Source: Streptomyces sp. NBC_00377 (GTDB lineage: Bacteria; Actinomycetota; Actinomycetes; Streptomycetales; Streptomycetaceae). Taken from it: a DNA stretch of 64,000 nucleotides. Positions 53,980 to 61,976 of the stretch are shown one piece after another. The position numbers and the translations under genes were made by a program. Location of the stretch: NCBI RefSeq assembly GCF_036075115.1, contig NZ_CP107958.1, positions 62,001 through 126,000 of the forward strand, read 5' to 3'. Within the stretch, counting starts at the first letter, position 1; each line of letters begins with the position of its first letter. The notes beneath the pieces were generated by a model. It was given only the letters and a program-made list of their open reading frames with translations. It was not told the origin of the DNA and did not search any database.

Positions 53980-54185
53980 ACCGGGGCAAGGAGCGCGCGG
54001 TCTTCGTCCGGATGCCCCGCGCATCGGCTGCCACGGCCCTCCTTGGCAGCGGTTCCACCACCGCTCTACTCATAAGCGGATCCGTGCCCGGCGACTCCCC
54101 TTCGGTATGGCCGCTGGTCGTCCTCGCCCTGGGCTCCATGGCTAACGACCTGGGAATCCGTGCCCTCCGTCGAACAGCCAAATGA
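53976..54185 (+). CDS. Small membrane protein
   Basis: The 69-aa product has two hydrophobic stretches (ASAATALLGSGSTTALLISG and PLVVLALGSMANDLG), with basic residues at both ends. This suggests a two-span inner-membrane peptide. Its ATG overlaps the stop of the sigma-like gene (ATGA), so the two were translationally coupled. The function is unknown; such pairs can be a regulator and a membrane partner. Confidence 0.5.
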   Translation: MNRGKERAVFVRMPRASAATALLGSGSTTALLISGSVPGDSPSVWPLVVLALGSMANDLGIRALRRTAK

Positions 54186-54318
54186 CCGGTCGCCTCGGAT
54201 TCCGGTGATATCCGAGGCACCGACGGAGACGGACACTCAGAATGGCCAGGTAGGACGCTCAGTGGCCAACTGTAACGCTGTCACAAGAAGGCGGTTCGGG
54301 CCCTTGCCGTGGGGCGAA

Positions 54319-54876
54319 CTACAGGTCGAACTCGAGGTGCTCGATGTCCGTGAACCGGACCTCTTCCAGGCTTCCGGCGCGGCGGCCGCCGTCCTGGAAG
54401 TACACCTCCTTGAGCGCTTCGGCGGCGATCTCCTGGAGCTGCTGGTCGGTGGCGCCGGCCTCCTGGGCGTCGAAGAGGCGGGCGGCGTAGCGGGGCGGCA
54501 GGGCGACGGTCAGGTGCCGGATGCGGTCCTGGTCCGTCGACCCGATCGGCGCGGTGTAGCCGAGTCGGGCGCGGGTGTCGACGACGATGCCGCCGGTGGT
54601 CGCCGCCTTCTGCCTGGCCTTGGCCCGAATCTGCGGCTGCCAGCGGGCCTTCACCTCGCGCTCCAGGCGGGCGGCGAGGTCCGGGCGGGGCTTCTTGATC
54701 TGGTCCTTGACGTACCGTTCGACGGTGCGCTGGGAGATGCGCAGCATCTGGGCGACGGCCTTGGTGCCCTTGAGCTGCTTGACCAGGTACCGCATCTGCG
54801 CACCCGCGCTCTTGGGCGCCGGGCGGGTGAACGCCTTCTGCACCGCGGCTTCCAGGCCGTCCCCGAACAGGCTCAT
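54319..54876 (-). CDS. tpg: Telomere terminal protein Tpg
   Basis: The 185-aa protein matches Streptomyces Tpg in length and wording: N-terminal MSLFGDGLEAAVQKAF, the helix-turn-helix region GTKAVAQMLRISQRTVERYV, GGIVVDTRARLGYTAPIGST and C-terminal FTDIEHLEFDL. Tpg is covalently joined to the 5' ends of linear chromosomes and plasmids and primes end-patching synthesis. Thr114, as I recall the DNA-linked residue reported for S. lividans, is present at position 114. It lies 12 bp after tap, forming the usual tap-tpg operon. Its presence shows a linear replicon. Confidence 0.95.
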   Translation of the reverse strand: MSLFGDGLEAAVQKAFTRPAPKSAGAQMRYLVKQLKGTKAVAQMLRISQRTVERYVKDQIKKPRPDLAARLEREVKARWQPQIRAKARQKAATTGGIVVDTRARLGYTAPIGSTDQDRIRHLTVALPPRYAARLFDAQEAGATDQQLQEIAAEALKEVYFQDGGRRAGSLEEVRFTDIEHLEFDL

Positions 54877-54888
54877 CGTCGCCTTCTC

Positions 54889-57144
54889 CTACTCTCCGTT
54901 GTCGACGTCGGTGACGGTGCCGTCCTTGATGTACCGGGCGAGGTTGAGTTCGGGGGCGTTGAACCGCTCGCGGACCTCCTCGCCCCACAGAACGCTCTGG
55001 GTGCCCTCGTGCTTGACCAGGCCCGGGTTGATGCCGAGCTTGAAGCCGCCCGGCAGCGGCTTGCCGCCCCGGTAGGGCAGGAAGTCCAGCGGGCTCTCGC
55101 CGCCTGCCGCGTAGACGACGCAGTCCGAGAGGATCGCGATCGGGTACTGCCCGGTGAATGCCGCATGCTTGACGATCTTGCGGTGCAGGTTGATCCGCGT
55201 GCGGGAGATGACCGCCGCCCGGATGTCCGGCCGCCAGGTCGGGCGGGACAGGGCCCGCCACGGCTCGCCGGGCCGCCAGCCCTCGCCGCGCGGGCGTTCG
55301 CGCAGCTTGCCCAGGCCGCCCTTCACTGTCGCCTTGACCGCGGAGACGACGATCGCCAGCTCCGGGTCGCGTTCCTTGTAGCCGTCCATCGCGGCGAGGA
55401 AGTCAGCCGGCTCCATGTCCGCGTCCACGCCGAGGTCGGCCATCGTGGCGAGGTAGGCGTCGCGCAGCCGGTTGTACCAGCCGTCCAGGTAGCGGCCGTT
55501 CTCGTAGCGCACCCACGCCTCGATCGGGCGCACCTCGTAGCCGAGCTCCACCGCGTAGGCGACAGTGGGCGTCGCGTACCAGGCCGGCTCCTCCGGGCGG
55601 TCGCCCTTCGGCGTGAACGGAGAGGGCAGCAGGCTGCCGTCCAGCTCCACCCACTCCTTGCCGACCTTCACCTTCGACAGGTCGACGTGGCTGAGGTCGA
55701 CCAGCCACGAGCCCGGCAGCTTCGGGTCGAACGCGGGGGCCTTGACGTGCGTCGCCTCACCGAGGCCGACGTTCAGGCCGTTCGCTCCAGCGGCGAAGGC
55801 CATGTTGACGTCGATGCCGACCAGGTGGCGCAGGGTGCATTCGGCATCGGTCATCGGCCGTGCCCAGTCGTACGCCTCCTCGAACAGCTTCTCCGCCGGG
55901 CCACGCACGTGGAACCGGGGCAGATCCTTGAGGACCGGGTGGTTGTCGGGGACCTCGCAGGGTGGCCAGTTCATCGGGTCGATGGCGTCCTTGCCCAGGG
56001 ACCCGGGGGCCTTGTCGTCGGCCTGCCGCAGGGCACCGGTGGCCTCATCGCGTACGGCGTAGGTCGGCGGGTGCAGCGCGGTCATCAGCTCCAGGCCGGT
56101 GACGGCGGTCGAACCGCGCGGCGTCATTACCCGGGACGCGTACACGCCCAGGACGCGGGCGAGTTCGGCCGGCGGGAGCTGCGCGGCGTGGCCCCAGTGG
56201 CGGGTGTCCAGCGCGTTCCACGACGGGATGCACAGCTGCACGCACTGGCGGTCCGAGCCCTTGGCCGGGCGGTAGATCCGCGCCCACGGTCCGAAGCCGC
56301 GCTTGGTGAGCTTCCAGTCGGCGCGGGTCAGCTGCTTGATGACCTTGTGGCCCTCCGGGATGCGCCCGGCGAGCCGCTCCTCATCGGTGAGGGAGACCGG
56401 GAGGCCGTAGCGCTCGCACGCGGCCTCGGTGAGCACGAGCAGCGGGTCGGCCGGCCTTCCCGGGCCGGACAGCTTCGGCTGCCCGAGCTTGGCCTCCATG
56501 AGGGTCCAGTCCACCAGCGTCGGCAGCGACTTGGCGGGCACGTCCAGGACCAGGCCGCCGACGCAGTACGCCAGCACCTTCCCGTCCTCGACGTCGACGA
56601 CTGCCAGCGGTCCGTTCTCGAACCGCGGGTCGCTCTCGCCCGCCGGGGTCGCGGCCGGGGCTGCCTTCTTCGCACCCGGGCGGCGCGACGTCGACGTGGT
56701 CCTGGTGGTGCGCGCCGGACGCGGCGCGGCCGCCGGGGCAGCGGCGGCGGGGGCGGGGCTGGTCTGGGTGTTCTCGGATGCAGTCATGTCCGCAGCGTCA
56801 GGCGCCGGACCTGTGGGCAGAGTCCGCGCTTCCGCCGGGTCGGGTGCGGCGGTGAACGTGGCCGGCACCGCAGCGTCCTGGACGGGCACGGTGGCGTCGG
56901 CCGGGGCGGGGTAGAGCTCCGCGAGCTTGTCCAGCAGCCGGGCGTAGGCGTCGCGCTCCGGCGGGCGGGGCTCCGTCTTGCCGGACTCCCAGCCAGACAC
57001 CGTGGCCCGGCGCACCTTGAGTGCGGTGGCCACTTCGTCAATCGTCAGGCCGTGCGCGGCGCGCAGCCGCTTGCGTTCCGCCGGCGGCGGCAGCGTGGCG
57101 CGGGACGCGAGCAGTGCGTCGACCGCGTCGAACAACTCGGACAT
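54889..57144 (-). CDS. tap: Telomere-associated protein Tap
   Basis: The 751-aa protein starts at ATG 57144 with AGGAGG 6 nt upstream. The N-terminus has an XRE-type helix-turn-helix (LTIDEVATALKVRRATVSGWESGK). A Pro/Ala-rich linker (~95-170) follows, then the long conserved Tap region, including DWARPMTDAECTLRHLVGIDVN and KIVKHAAFTGQYPIAILSD (each quoted in part). Tap binds the telomeric single-strand overhang and recruits Tpg for end replication. It is cotranscribed with tpg. A helically phased repeat lies just upstream, where its own HTH might bind. Confidence 0.95.
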   Translation of the reverse strand: MSELFDAVDALLASRATLPPPAERKRLRAAHGLTIDEVATALKVRRATVSGWESGKTEPRPPERDAYARLLDKLAELYPAPADATVPVQDAAVPATFTAAPDPAEARTLPTGPAPDAADMTASENTQTSPAPAAAAPAAAPRPARTTRTTSTSRRPGAKKAAPAATPAGESDPRFENGPLAVVDVEDGKVLAYCVGGLVLDVPAKSLPTLVDWTLMEAKLGQPKLSGPGRPADPLLVLTEAACERYGLPVSLTDEERLAGRIPEGHKVIKQLTRADWKLTKRGFGPWARIYRPAKGSDRQCVQLCIPSWNALDTRHWGHAAQLPPAELARVLGVYASRVMTPRGSTAVTGLELMTALHPPTYAVRDEATGALRQADDKAPGSLGKDAIDPMNWPPCEVPDNHPVLKDLPRFHVRGPAEKLFEEAYDWARPMTDAECTLRHLVGIDVNMAFAAGANGLNVGLGEATHVKAPAFDPKLPGSWLVDLSHVDLSKVKVGKEWVELDGSLLPSPFTPKGDRPEEPAWYATPTVAYAVELGYEVRPIEAWVRYENGRYLDGWYNRLRDAYLATMADLGVDADMEPADFLAAMDGYKERDPELAIVVSAVKATVKGGLGKLRERPRGEGWRPGEPWRALSRPTWRPDIRAAVISRTRINLHRKIVKHAAFTGQYPIAILSDCVVYAAGGESPLDFLPYRGGKPLPGGFKLGINPGLVKHEGTQSVLWGEEVRERFNAPELNLARYIKDGTVTDVDNGE

Positions 57145-57179
57145 GGAACACCTCCTGACCAACACCCTACCCCATGAAG

Positions 57180-57220
57180 CGTACGAACTGCGTACTTTTG
57201 GCGTACGAAAGGCGTACGAC
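57180..57220. promoter_or_regulatory. Four helically phased GCGTAC repeats upstream of tap
   Basis: GCGTAC occurs at 57180, 57190, 57201 and 57212, spaced 10, 11 and 11 bp, which is one turn of the helix each. Three copies extend to GCGTACGA. The array begins 36 bp upstream of the tap ATG, so a protein bound there would control tap-tpg transcription. Confidence 0.75.
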
Positions 57221-57292
57221 TTCCGTTCTGGGGTGGAACGGCGCGCGGCGCCCCTGCTGAGCAAGGGCACCGCGGTCAGGCTGGATGGCTGG

Positions 57293-57670
57293 TCAGTCCG
57301 ACTGGAAGAGATTGTGCGTTTCCGCGTTGGTCCGCCACCGGCCGTTGGCAGCGGGAAGGGCGGACACGGGCCGGACGTACGTGTCGTAGCGGAACGCGAC
57401 GACCTGGTGCCCGAACTTGTTCGGGCCCTCCTTCTTCCGCAGCTTCCAGTTCCCGCCCGGCAGCACGCCGCGCACCTGCGGTACCTCGTACCGCTCCACC
57501 CGCAGGAAACCCGGCCGATCCTTGGCCGCCACGAGCCGGCCTTCCTCCGGGACCAGGACCAGGGCCCTGCCGTCCGCGTCCCAGGACTCCACAAGCAGCT
57601 CCAGTTCGTCGTCCTCTCCCTCGGCAGCGTCGGCGTTGGCACGAACCGAGCACGGAGGAGATCCAGTCAT
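57293..57670 (-). CDS. Conserved-looking hypothetical protein upstream of tap
   Basis: The 125-aa protein is acidic at the N-terminus (GEDDELELLVESWD) and basic in the middle (NWKLRKKEGPNKFG). The core LVLVPEEGRLVAAKDRPGFL suggests a small beta-rich fold. No family is recognised and no membrane segment is present. It lies between the DciA-like gene and tap on the same strand, so it may belong to the replicon's maintenance block. The ATG is 7 bp after the DciA-like stop. Confidence 0.6.
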   Translation of the reverse strand: MTGSPPCSVRANADAAEGEDDELELLVESWDADGRALVLVPEEGRLVAAKDRPGFLRVERYEVPQVRGVLPGGNWKLRKKEGPNKFGHQVVAFRYDTYVRPVSALPAANGRWRTNAETHNLFQSD

Positions 57671-57676
57671 TCCCGC

Positions 57677-58500
57677 TCACGCCGACTCCTGGAGCGGGGC
57701 CGGCTGCGGGAGCACGGCCGAAGTCCCGGCCTCCCGGGCCGCGCGCTCCGCTCGGGCCCCGGCGCAGAGCCGCAGCGTGGGAGGCGTCGGCCTGGTGACG
57801 GCGCTGGGTACGAGCCGCCGCGATCGGGGCCGGCGCAGCGTCGGACACGGTCTCGGGCTCGGGGAACGCCCTGCGGGACAGCTCGCGCATCGCCCTGGTC
57901 TGCCGCTCAACAGCCTCCGAGATCCCCGGATCGATCCGGGACGGCGGCGCGACCTCGCGGTGCGCTTCGAGGGCGCGCCGGTAGCCCTCGGACGCCGTCT
58001 CCCTGGTCTTCGCCGGGCCCGTGGGGGCGTCGGCCGGGGCAGCCGGGCGACGTCGGCCGGGTCGGGTGCGGGCAGGGTGCCGGGCGGCAGGATCCGCAGG
58101 GACCTCACGACCGTCCGGCCCGCGATGACCCGGGTCTGCTCCAGCCGCGCCTTCGTCGCCCAGGCCGACGACTCCGGGCGCACGGTGAGCCGGCCCGAAT
58201 CCGCCTCGTACGACACAGCGGCAACGTGCCCGGCGAGCTCGGGGGCGATGGACGCCCACCGGTCGCGCAACGTCGCGCCGGCGCCGGCTGGGAGCTCCCA
58301 GGCCCGCTCGGCATCAGGACGCCGATCGCGGCACCGAGCCCATCGGCTCGCGCCCGTCACGCCGGACCACCCGGGTCGTACGCGACTGGGCTGCGCTGTA
58401 CGGCCGCCGTTCTTCTGCGCTGCCGTCTTGGCGGCGCGCAGTGCGACGCGGGCCAGGTCGAGGCCACTGAGCTGCGGGTTCCTCCGTGCGCACGCCCCGC
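57677..58500 (-). pseudogene. DciA/DUF721-like replication protein, multiply frameshifted
   Basis: The minus strand carries the DUF721 pattern in pieces across different frames: PQLSGLDLARVALRAAK, then TTRVVRRDGREPMG, then ERAWELPAGAGATLRDRW and ERQTRAMRELSRRAFPE. It ends ARAERAAREAGTSAVLPQ. Single-base length changes in G/C runs, for example at 58036-58039 and 57757-57760, explain two of the shifts. More lie near 58320-58420. DciA proteins help load the replicative helicase in bacteria lacking DnaC, so a copy beside tap-tpg would suit a linear replicon. As written it cannot make one protein. Confidence 0.65.
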
Positions 58501-59753
58501 TCCTTCAGGGCGACGGCCAGCTTGATCAGCATCACGGGGTGGTCGTGCTGCGACGGCGGCGTGGCGTGCGCCGCGAACGTCAGGTCCTCGGTGGCCTGGT
58601 CGATGTCGGCGAGGTCACCGCCAACTCGGTACCGCATGGTGAGGACGGAGGCCCGGTCGGTGAGCCGCTGGGGGTGGGCGGGCGAGGCGGCGGTCGCCGG
58701 GTCGTCGCACGCGGCCCGTGCGGCCCGGGTGGCCGCCTCCAGATCGAGCGGTTGCTGCAATTGGACATACCGGGCGAGGTGGGCGACGCCCAGGAGGGAG
58801 AAAGCGGAGGCACGTAACTCCGGATCGGGGATTCCCGCCGCCACAACGGCCTCCAGCTCGGCGATCGACGCGTCGATGTCGGCCAGCTCACCCGTCAGCT
58901 CGAAGCGGATCCGCAGCGCCTGACCCAGTTCGGCACGGCGTCGCGCGCGCTCCTGCTCCTCGGCCGCGGGCGCGTCGGCCATTGCCCGCAACAGGTCGAC
59001 GGCCCTGTCCAGCCGCTCCGGTCCACCCTCCCGTATGTATGCGGTGATCTCGGCTTCGGGGCTGCCGTCTGGATGGGTGGCCGGCGGCTGCCAGGCCAGC
59101 GTCCGCCGGAGCTCGGCCAGCATGACCTCGCGGACGGGATCGCCGGCGGGGAGGGCGGCGATCGCCTCGCGCATCTGGCCGATGCCCTTTTCCCTCGTCC
59201 CGGGCGGGGCGTCCTCACGCCGGGCCATGGATGCCAGGGCGGAGCCCAGGTTGAAGGCGATGGAGGGCTCGGAGGGTGTGCCCCGGGCCTCCTTGCGCGC
59301 CCAGGCGATGAGGACTGCGCTCGCGACGATGCCTTCCTCGCAACCGTCCTCCCTGCTGCTCGACAGCAGGGCGCTGCCGACGGCGTGCACGGTCTCGTAC
59401 GCGGGGAACACGGTCGGCGTGTGCTGGTCGAACACCTCGCGCATCGCCTCTGGCACGAGCCGGGGATCCACCGCGTACACGAGACCGAAGAGGAACCAGC
59501 TGGCGTGGACGTTCCACTCGCGGCCGTAGGTGTCCTCGGGAAGGTTGCTGCACCGGGCCAGGTAGTAGGAGGCGGCCAGGCAGACCTTGTTGAACGCGTC
59601 GCTTCCGGCCGGGCCCACCGCTTCCGGCGTCAGCCGGTCGCGCACCTCGTGGAGCGCCATGGCGACGCTGTAGTGCGTTCCGCCGGCCAGCACGTCGTCA
59701 CGCGACGCAGCCGCCCACGGCAAGGCCCCTTCGGCACCCTCGGCATCCGTCAT
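58314..59753 (-). CDS. TPR-repeat protein truncated at its C-terminus
   Basis: The protein starts at ATG 59753 with GGGAG 5 nt upstream. About residues 200-420 form degenerate tetratricopeptide-type repeats of the actinobacterial kind (GELADIDASIAELEAVVAAG, RVGGDLADIDQATEDLTFAA). After LIKLAVALKERGV (near 58500) the sequence changes to antisense-free but out-of-frame DciA sequence up to the stop at 58314. Full-length relatives usually continue into a CHAT caspase-like peptidase domain, which is absent here. The protein is therefore probably a truncated, perhaps non-functional, member. Its role is unknown. Confidence 0.65.
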   Translation of the reverse strand: MTDAEGAEGALPWAAASRDDVLAGGTHYSVAMALHEVRDRLTPEAVGPAGSDAFNKVCLAASYYLARCSNLPEDTYGREWNVHASWFLFGLVYAVDPRLVPEAMREVFDQHTPTVFPAYETVHAVGSALLSSSREDGCEEGIVASAVLIAWARKEARGTPSEPSIAFNLGSALASMARREDAPPGTREKGIGQMREAIAALPAGDPVREVMLAELRRTLAWQPPATHPDGSPEAEITAYIREGGPERLDRAVDLLRAMADAPAAEEQERARRRAELGQALRIRFELTGELADIDASIAELEAVVAAGIPDPELRASAFSLLGVAHLARYVQLQQPLDLEAATRAARAACDDPATAASPAHPQRLTDRASVLTMRYRVGGDLADIDQATEDLTFAAHATPPSQHDHPVMLIKLAVALKERGVRTEEPAAQWPRPGPRRTARRQDGSAEERRPYSAAQSRTTRVVRRDGREPMGSVPRSAS

Positions 59754-60254
59754 TGCCGCTCCCCCGATTCCCCCACCGCGCTCGCTGCCGCGGAGACGGC
59801 CACGGTAGTGAGCGGGTGGGGCGGCGGGAGAGGCAATCGCCAAAAGAAGGCGACTAACGAGCTCGTGCATGGTAGGCGGTGAGGCGTCGTGAACTTCGGC
59901 GTGGCCTGTCGGACGTGTAGTCGCGGCCGAAGTAGTCGCTGGACGGCGGCCGTCTGGGCAGTTCGCTGGTGAGGCGTGCCAGGCGTAAAGGGCGCAGCCG
60001 AGAGCCTGGCCCCGGTCAGGGTGGTGGCGTGCTGCTTGTCCTGGGTGTCGGTGCTTGTCGTGAGCGGCAGTTTGTGGCGTAGATCGTCTGCCAGTGGTCG
60101 AGGTTGGTCGGCGACGGCAGCGCAGGTCCGCTGCCGCACTGGCTGACCGCATCGCGGCCGCCTGGGCGAAGTTCACGGCCCAGAGGAACGCCGTGCGCCG
60201 ACAGTCGCGTGATTTGTATTGTGCGACTGCTCATCAATGTAGTACTTCTTATAC
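59754..60254. other. Divergent promoter region, no gene
   Basis: About 500 bp between the TPR gene (-) and the XRE gene (+). The last ~40 bp are A/T-rich (GTAGTACTTCTTATAC, just before ATG 60255), suited to the XRE promoter and perhaps autoregulation. The rest shows only short shadow frames. Confidence 0.5.
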
Positions 60255-60500
60255 ATGAGTGAGCAGGTGCACAACAGGCTGGCGGTGGTGAGGGCTGAGC
60301 GCAAGGTGTCACGGCAGGCCCTCGCCGAGACGGTGGGGGTCCACTACCAAACCATCGGCTACATCGAGCGGGCGCAGTACAACCCCAGTCTCGACCTGGC
60401 ACTGAAGATTGCCAGGTTCTTCGAACTACCGGTGGAGGCCCTGTTCTCCCTCGAGCCGTTCCGGCCGCTCACCGACGAGGTCTATGGGAGGAAGCAGTGA
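60255..60500 (+). CDS. XRE-family helix-turn-helix regulator
   Basis: The 81-aa protein consists almost entirely of a Cro/CI-type helix-turn-helix (KVSRQALAETVGVHYQTIGYIER). It ends in the helix-capping FFELPVEALFSLEPF common to small YgzD-like regulators. It overlaps the downstream membrane-protein gene (GTGA). XRE and membrane-protein pairs of this build are widespread, and the regulator normally represses its own operon. The A/T-rich segment directly before the start is a likely operator. Confidence 0.85.
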   Translation: MSEQVHNRLAVVRAERKVSRQALAETVGVHYQTIGYIERAQYNPSLDLALKIARFFELPVEALFSLEPFRPLTDEVYGRKQ

Positions 60501-61000
60501 CGACCGCGACGAAGTACGACCGGCGGATGTACGCCATCATGAACGACCGGGCGGCGGCCCCGATGTACGCAACGGCCACGCGCAGGCGGGCCGTCATCGG
60601 CGCCCATCTACTGCTCACCGTAGCCGGCTTCGCCGCATGGGCCACCACGATCTTCAGCGATGCGCGCTGGCCGCTGTTCGCCATGCTGGCCGTGCTGCCG
60701 CTTTGGATGGTGGCCACCGGCGTCATCAACGGAGCCACCCGCGGGCTGCTCGAGCTGCGCACCCGGATGCTGGACGAGCGTCAGCTCGCCGAGCGGGATC
60801 GTGTCCATGCCGTCGCCCACCGGATCACCGGGGCGCTCCTGCTCCTGGGGGCAGTCGGCGTGGGCGCGGCCGGATGGTTCGGGGATGTGCGGGCCGAAGG
60901 CCTGGCCGTACCGGTGCTGTTCGCCGCCCTCACCGTGCACTTGCTGATGCCGCTCTGGGTGGCTGGCCTGCGGATCCAGGACGACCCCGCCGAGGACTGA
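60497..61000 (+). CDS. Four-span membrane protein paired with the XRE regulator
   Basis: The 167-aa protein has about four hydrophobic segments (HLLLTVAGFAAWATTIF, LFAMLAVLPLWMVATGV, ITGALLLLGAVGVGAAGWF and VPVLFAALTVHLLMPLWVAG). A charged loop lies in the middle (ELRTRMLDERQLAERDR). Partner proteins of XRE regulators with the same arrangement are known but not functionally defined. The GTG start overlaps the regulator's stop. Confidence 0.75.
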   Translation: MTTATKYDRRMYAIMNDRAAAPMYATATRRRAVIGAHLLLTVAGFAAWATTIFSDARWPLFAMLAVLPLWMVATGVINGATRGLLELRTRMLDERQLAERDRVHAVAHRITGALLLLGAVGVGAAGWFGDVRAEGLAVPVLFAALTVHLLMPLWVAGLRIQDDPAED

Positions 61001-61069
61001 GCCGCCTCACAGGTGGTGGCCGCGCGACTGACGGATGATGGCTGCCCGCGTACCGCTGGACCGCAGTGA

Positions 61070-61588
61070 GGATGTCGGCCTCGGAGACGAGCTTCGTGCC
61101 AATGCGGTCCGGCCAATGAGGCGGGCCTGCGGGCGCGGGCGGCCGGACTTCCGCCAGAGCTGGCGGCCCGCTACCACCTGACGGGGTTCGTCAGCGGCGA
61201 GCTGCCCGACGCCCTGGCCCTAGCCGACGTCGTGGTGTCGCGGAGCGGGGCGGGGACGCTGGCGGAGCTGACCGCACTGGGCAAGCCTGCGGTGTTCGTG
61301 CCGCTGGCGTCGTCGGCCGGGAACGAACAACTCCACAACGCTCGGCATCTGGAGCAGGCTGGGGCGGCGGTGGCGCTGACCGGTGAGGCGACGGCGGCCC
61401 AGTTGCAGGAAGCGGTGGGCCCGCTCCTGGCCGATCCCCAGGTGCGATCGGGCATGGCGGAGCGGGCCCGTGCGTACGGCCGCCCGGACGCGGCGGACAG
61501 GCTCGTGGACGAGCTCTTGGCCGCCGCGGCGGGGCAGCCGGTCAATGCGACGGCTGGCCGACGTGGAGAGTCGTTCCTGCCTCGATGA
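61070..61588 (+). pseudogene. 5'-truncated MurG-like glycosyltransferase fragment
   Basis: From about 61094 the frame reads CQCGPANEAGLRARAAG, YHLTGFVSGELPDALALADVVVSRSGAGTLAELTALGKPAVFVP (quoted in part) and LHNARHLEQAGAAVAL. This is the C-terminal UDP-sugar-binding half of MurG-type GT28 transferases. An in-frame TGA lies at 61067-61069 and no plausible start precedes the homology, so the N-terminal acceptor domain is lost. The 3' end overlaps the convergent phosphatase gene by 47 bp. It could also be a transferase of the adjacent pathway rather than true MurG. Confidence 0.65.
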
Positions 61589-61976
61589 GGACGGCGCACG
61601 CGTTGAACGTCTCCTGGTCCTTGCCCATCGGGTCGGGGACGTCGCGGTCGCGCAGGTACAGGCCGAGCTTGCGCTGAACGTCTCCGCCGGCGATCTCGCG
61701 GAGGACTTCCAGCACGGAGGCGTCCATCGCCAGGACGCTGTCGGCCCAGTCGAGCATCTCCCGGGTGAGCTGCTGGGCGCGGTGGGCGGTGAGGTCGAGG
61801 CCGAGGCGCCTGGCGGCCTCGATCATCTGCTCGTTGGCGAGCTCTCCCTCCCACTTGCCGATCAGCCCGGCCGAGCGGACTTCCAGCTCGGTGCCGCCCC
61901 GCGTGGCGAGCGCGAGCGCGGCGAAGGGCGAACGGCAGTAGTTGCCGAGGCAGACGGTCAGGACCTTGTGCACCAT
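61542..61976 (-). CDS. Low-molecular-weight protein-tyrosine-phosphatase-like protein
   Basis: The 144-aa protein has the P-loop VCLGNYCRSP near the N-terminus, matching C-x5-R-S of LMW phosphatases and arsenate reductases. The general-acid region DVPDPMG lies near the C-terminus. It hydrolyses phosphotyrosine or a similar phosphoester through Cys. ATG 61976 has GGGAG upstream and lies inside the end of the aminotransferase gene (19-bp overlap), so the two are coupled. Such phosphatases often accompany polysaccharide-assembly genes, which fits the DegT and ATP-grasp genes upstream. Confidence 0.85.
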   Translation of the reverse strand: MVHKVLTVCLGNYCRSPFAALALATRGGTELEVRSAGLIGKWEGELANEQMIEAARRLGLDLTAHRAQQLTREMLDWADSVLAMDASVLEVLREIAGGDVQRKLGLYLRDRDVPDPMGKDQETFNACAVLIEAGTTLHVGQPSH

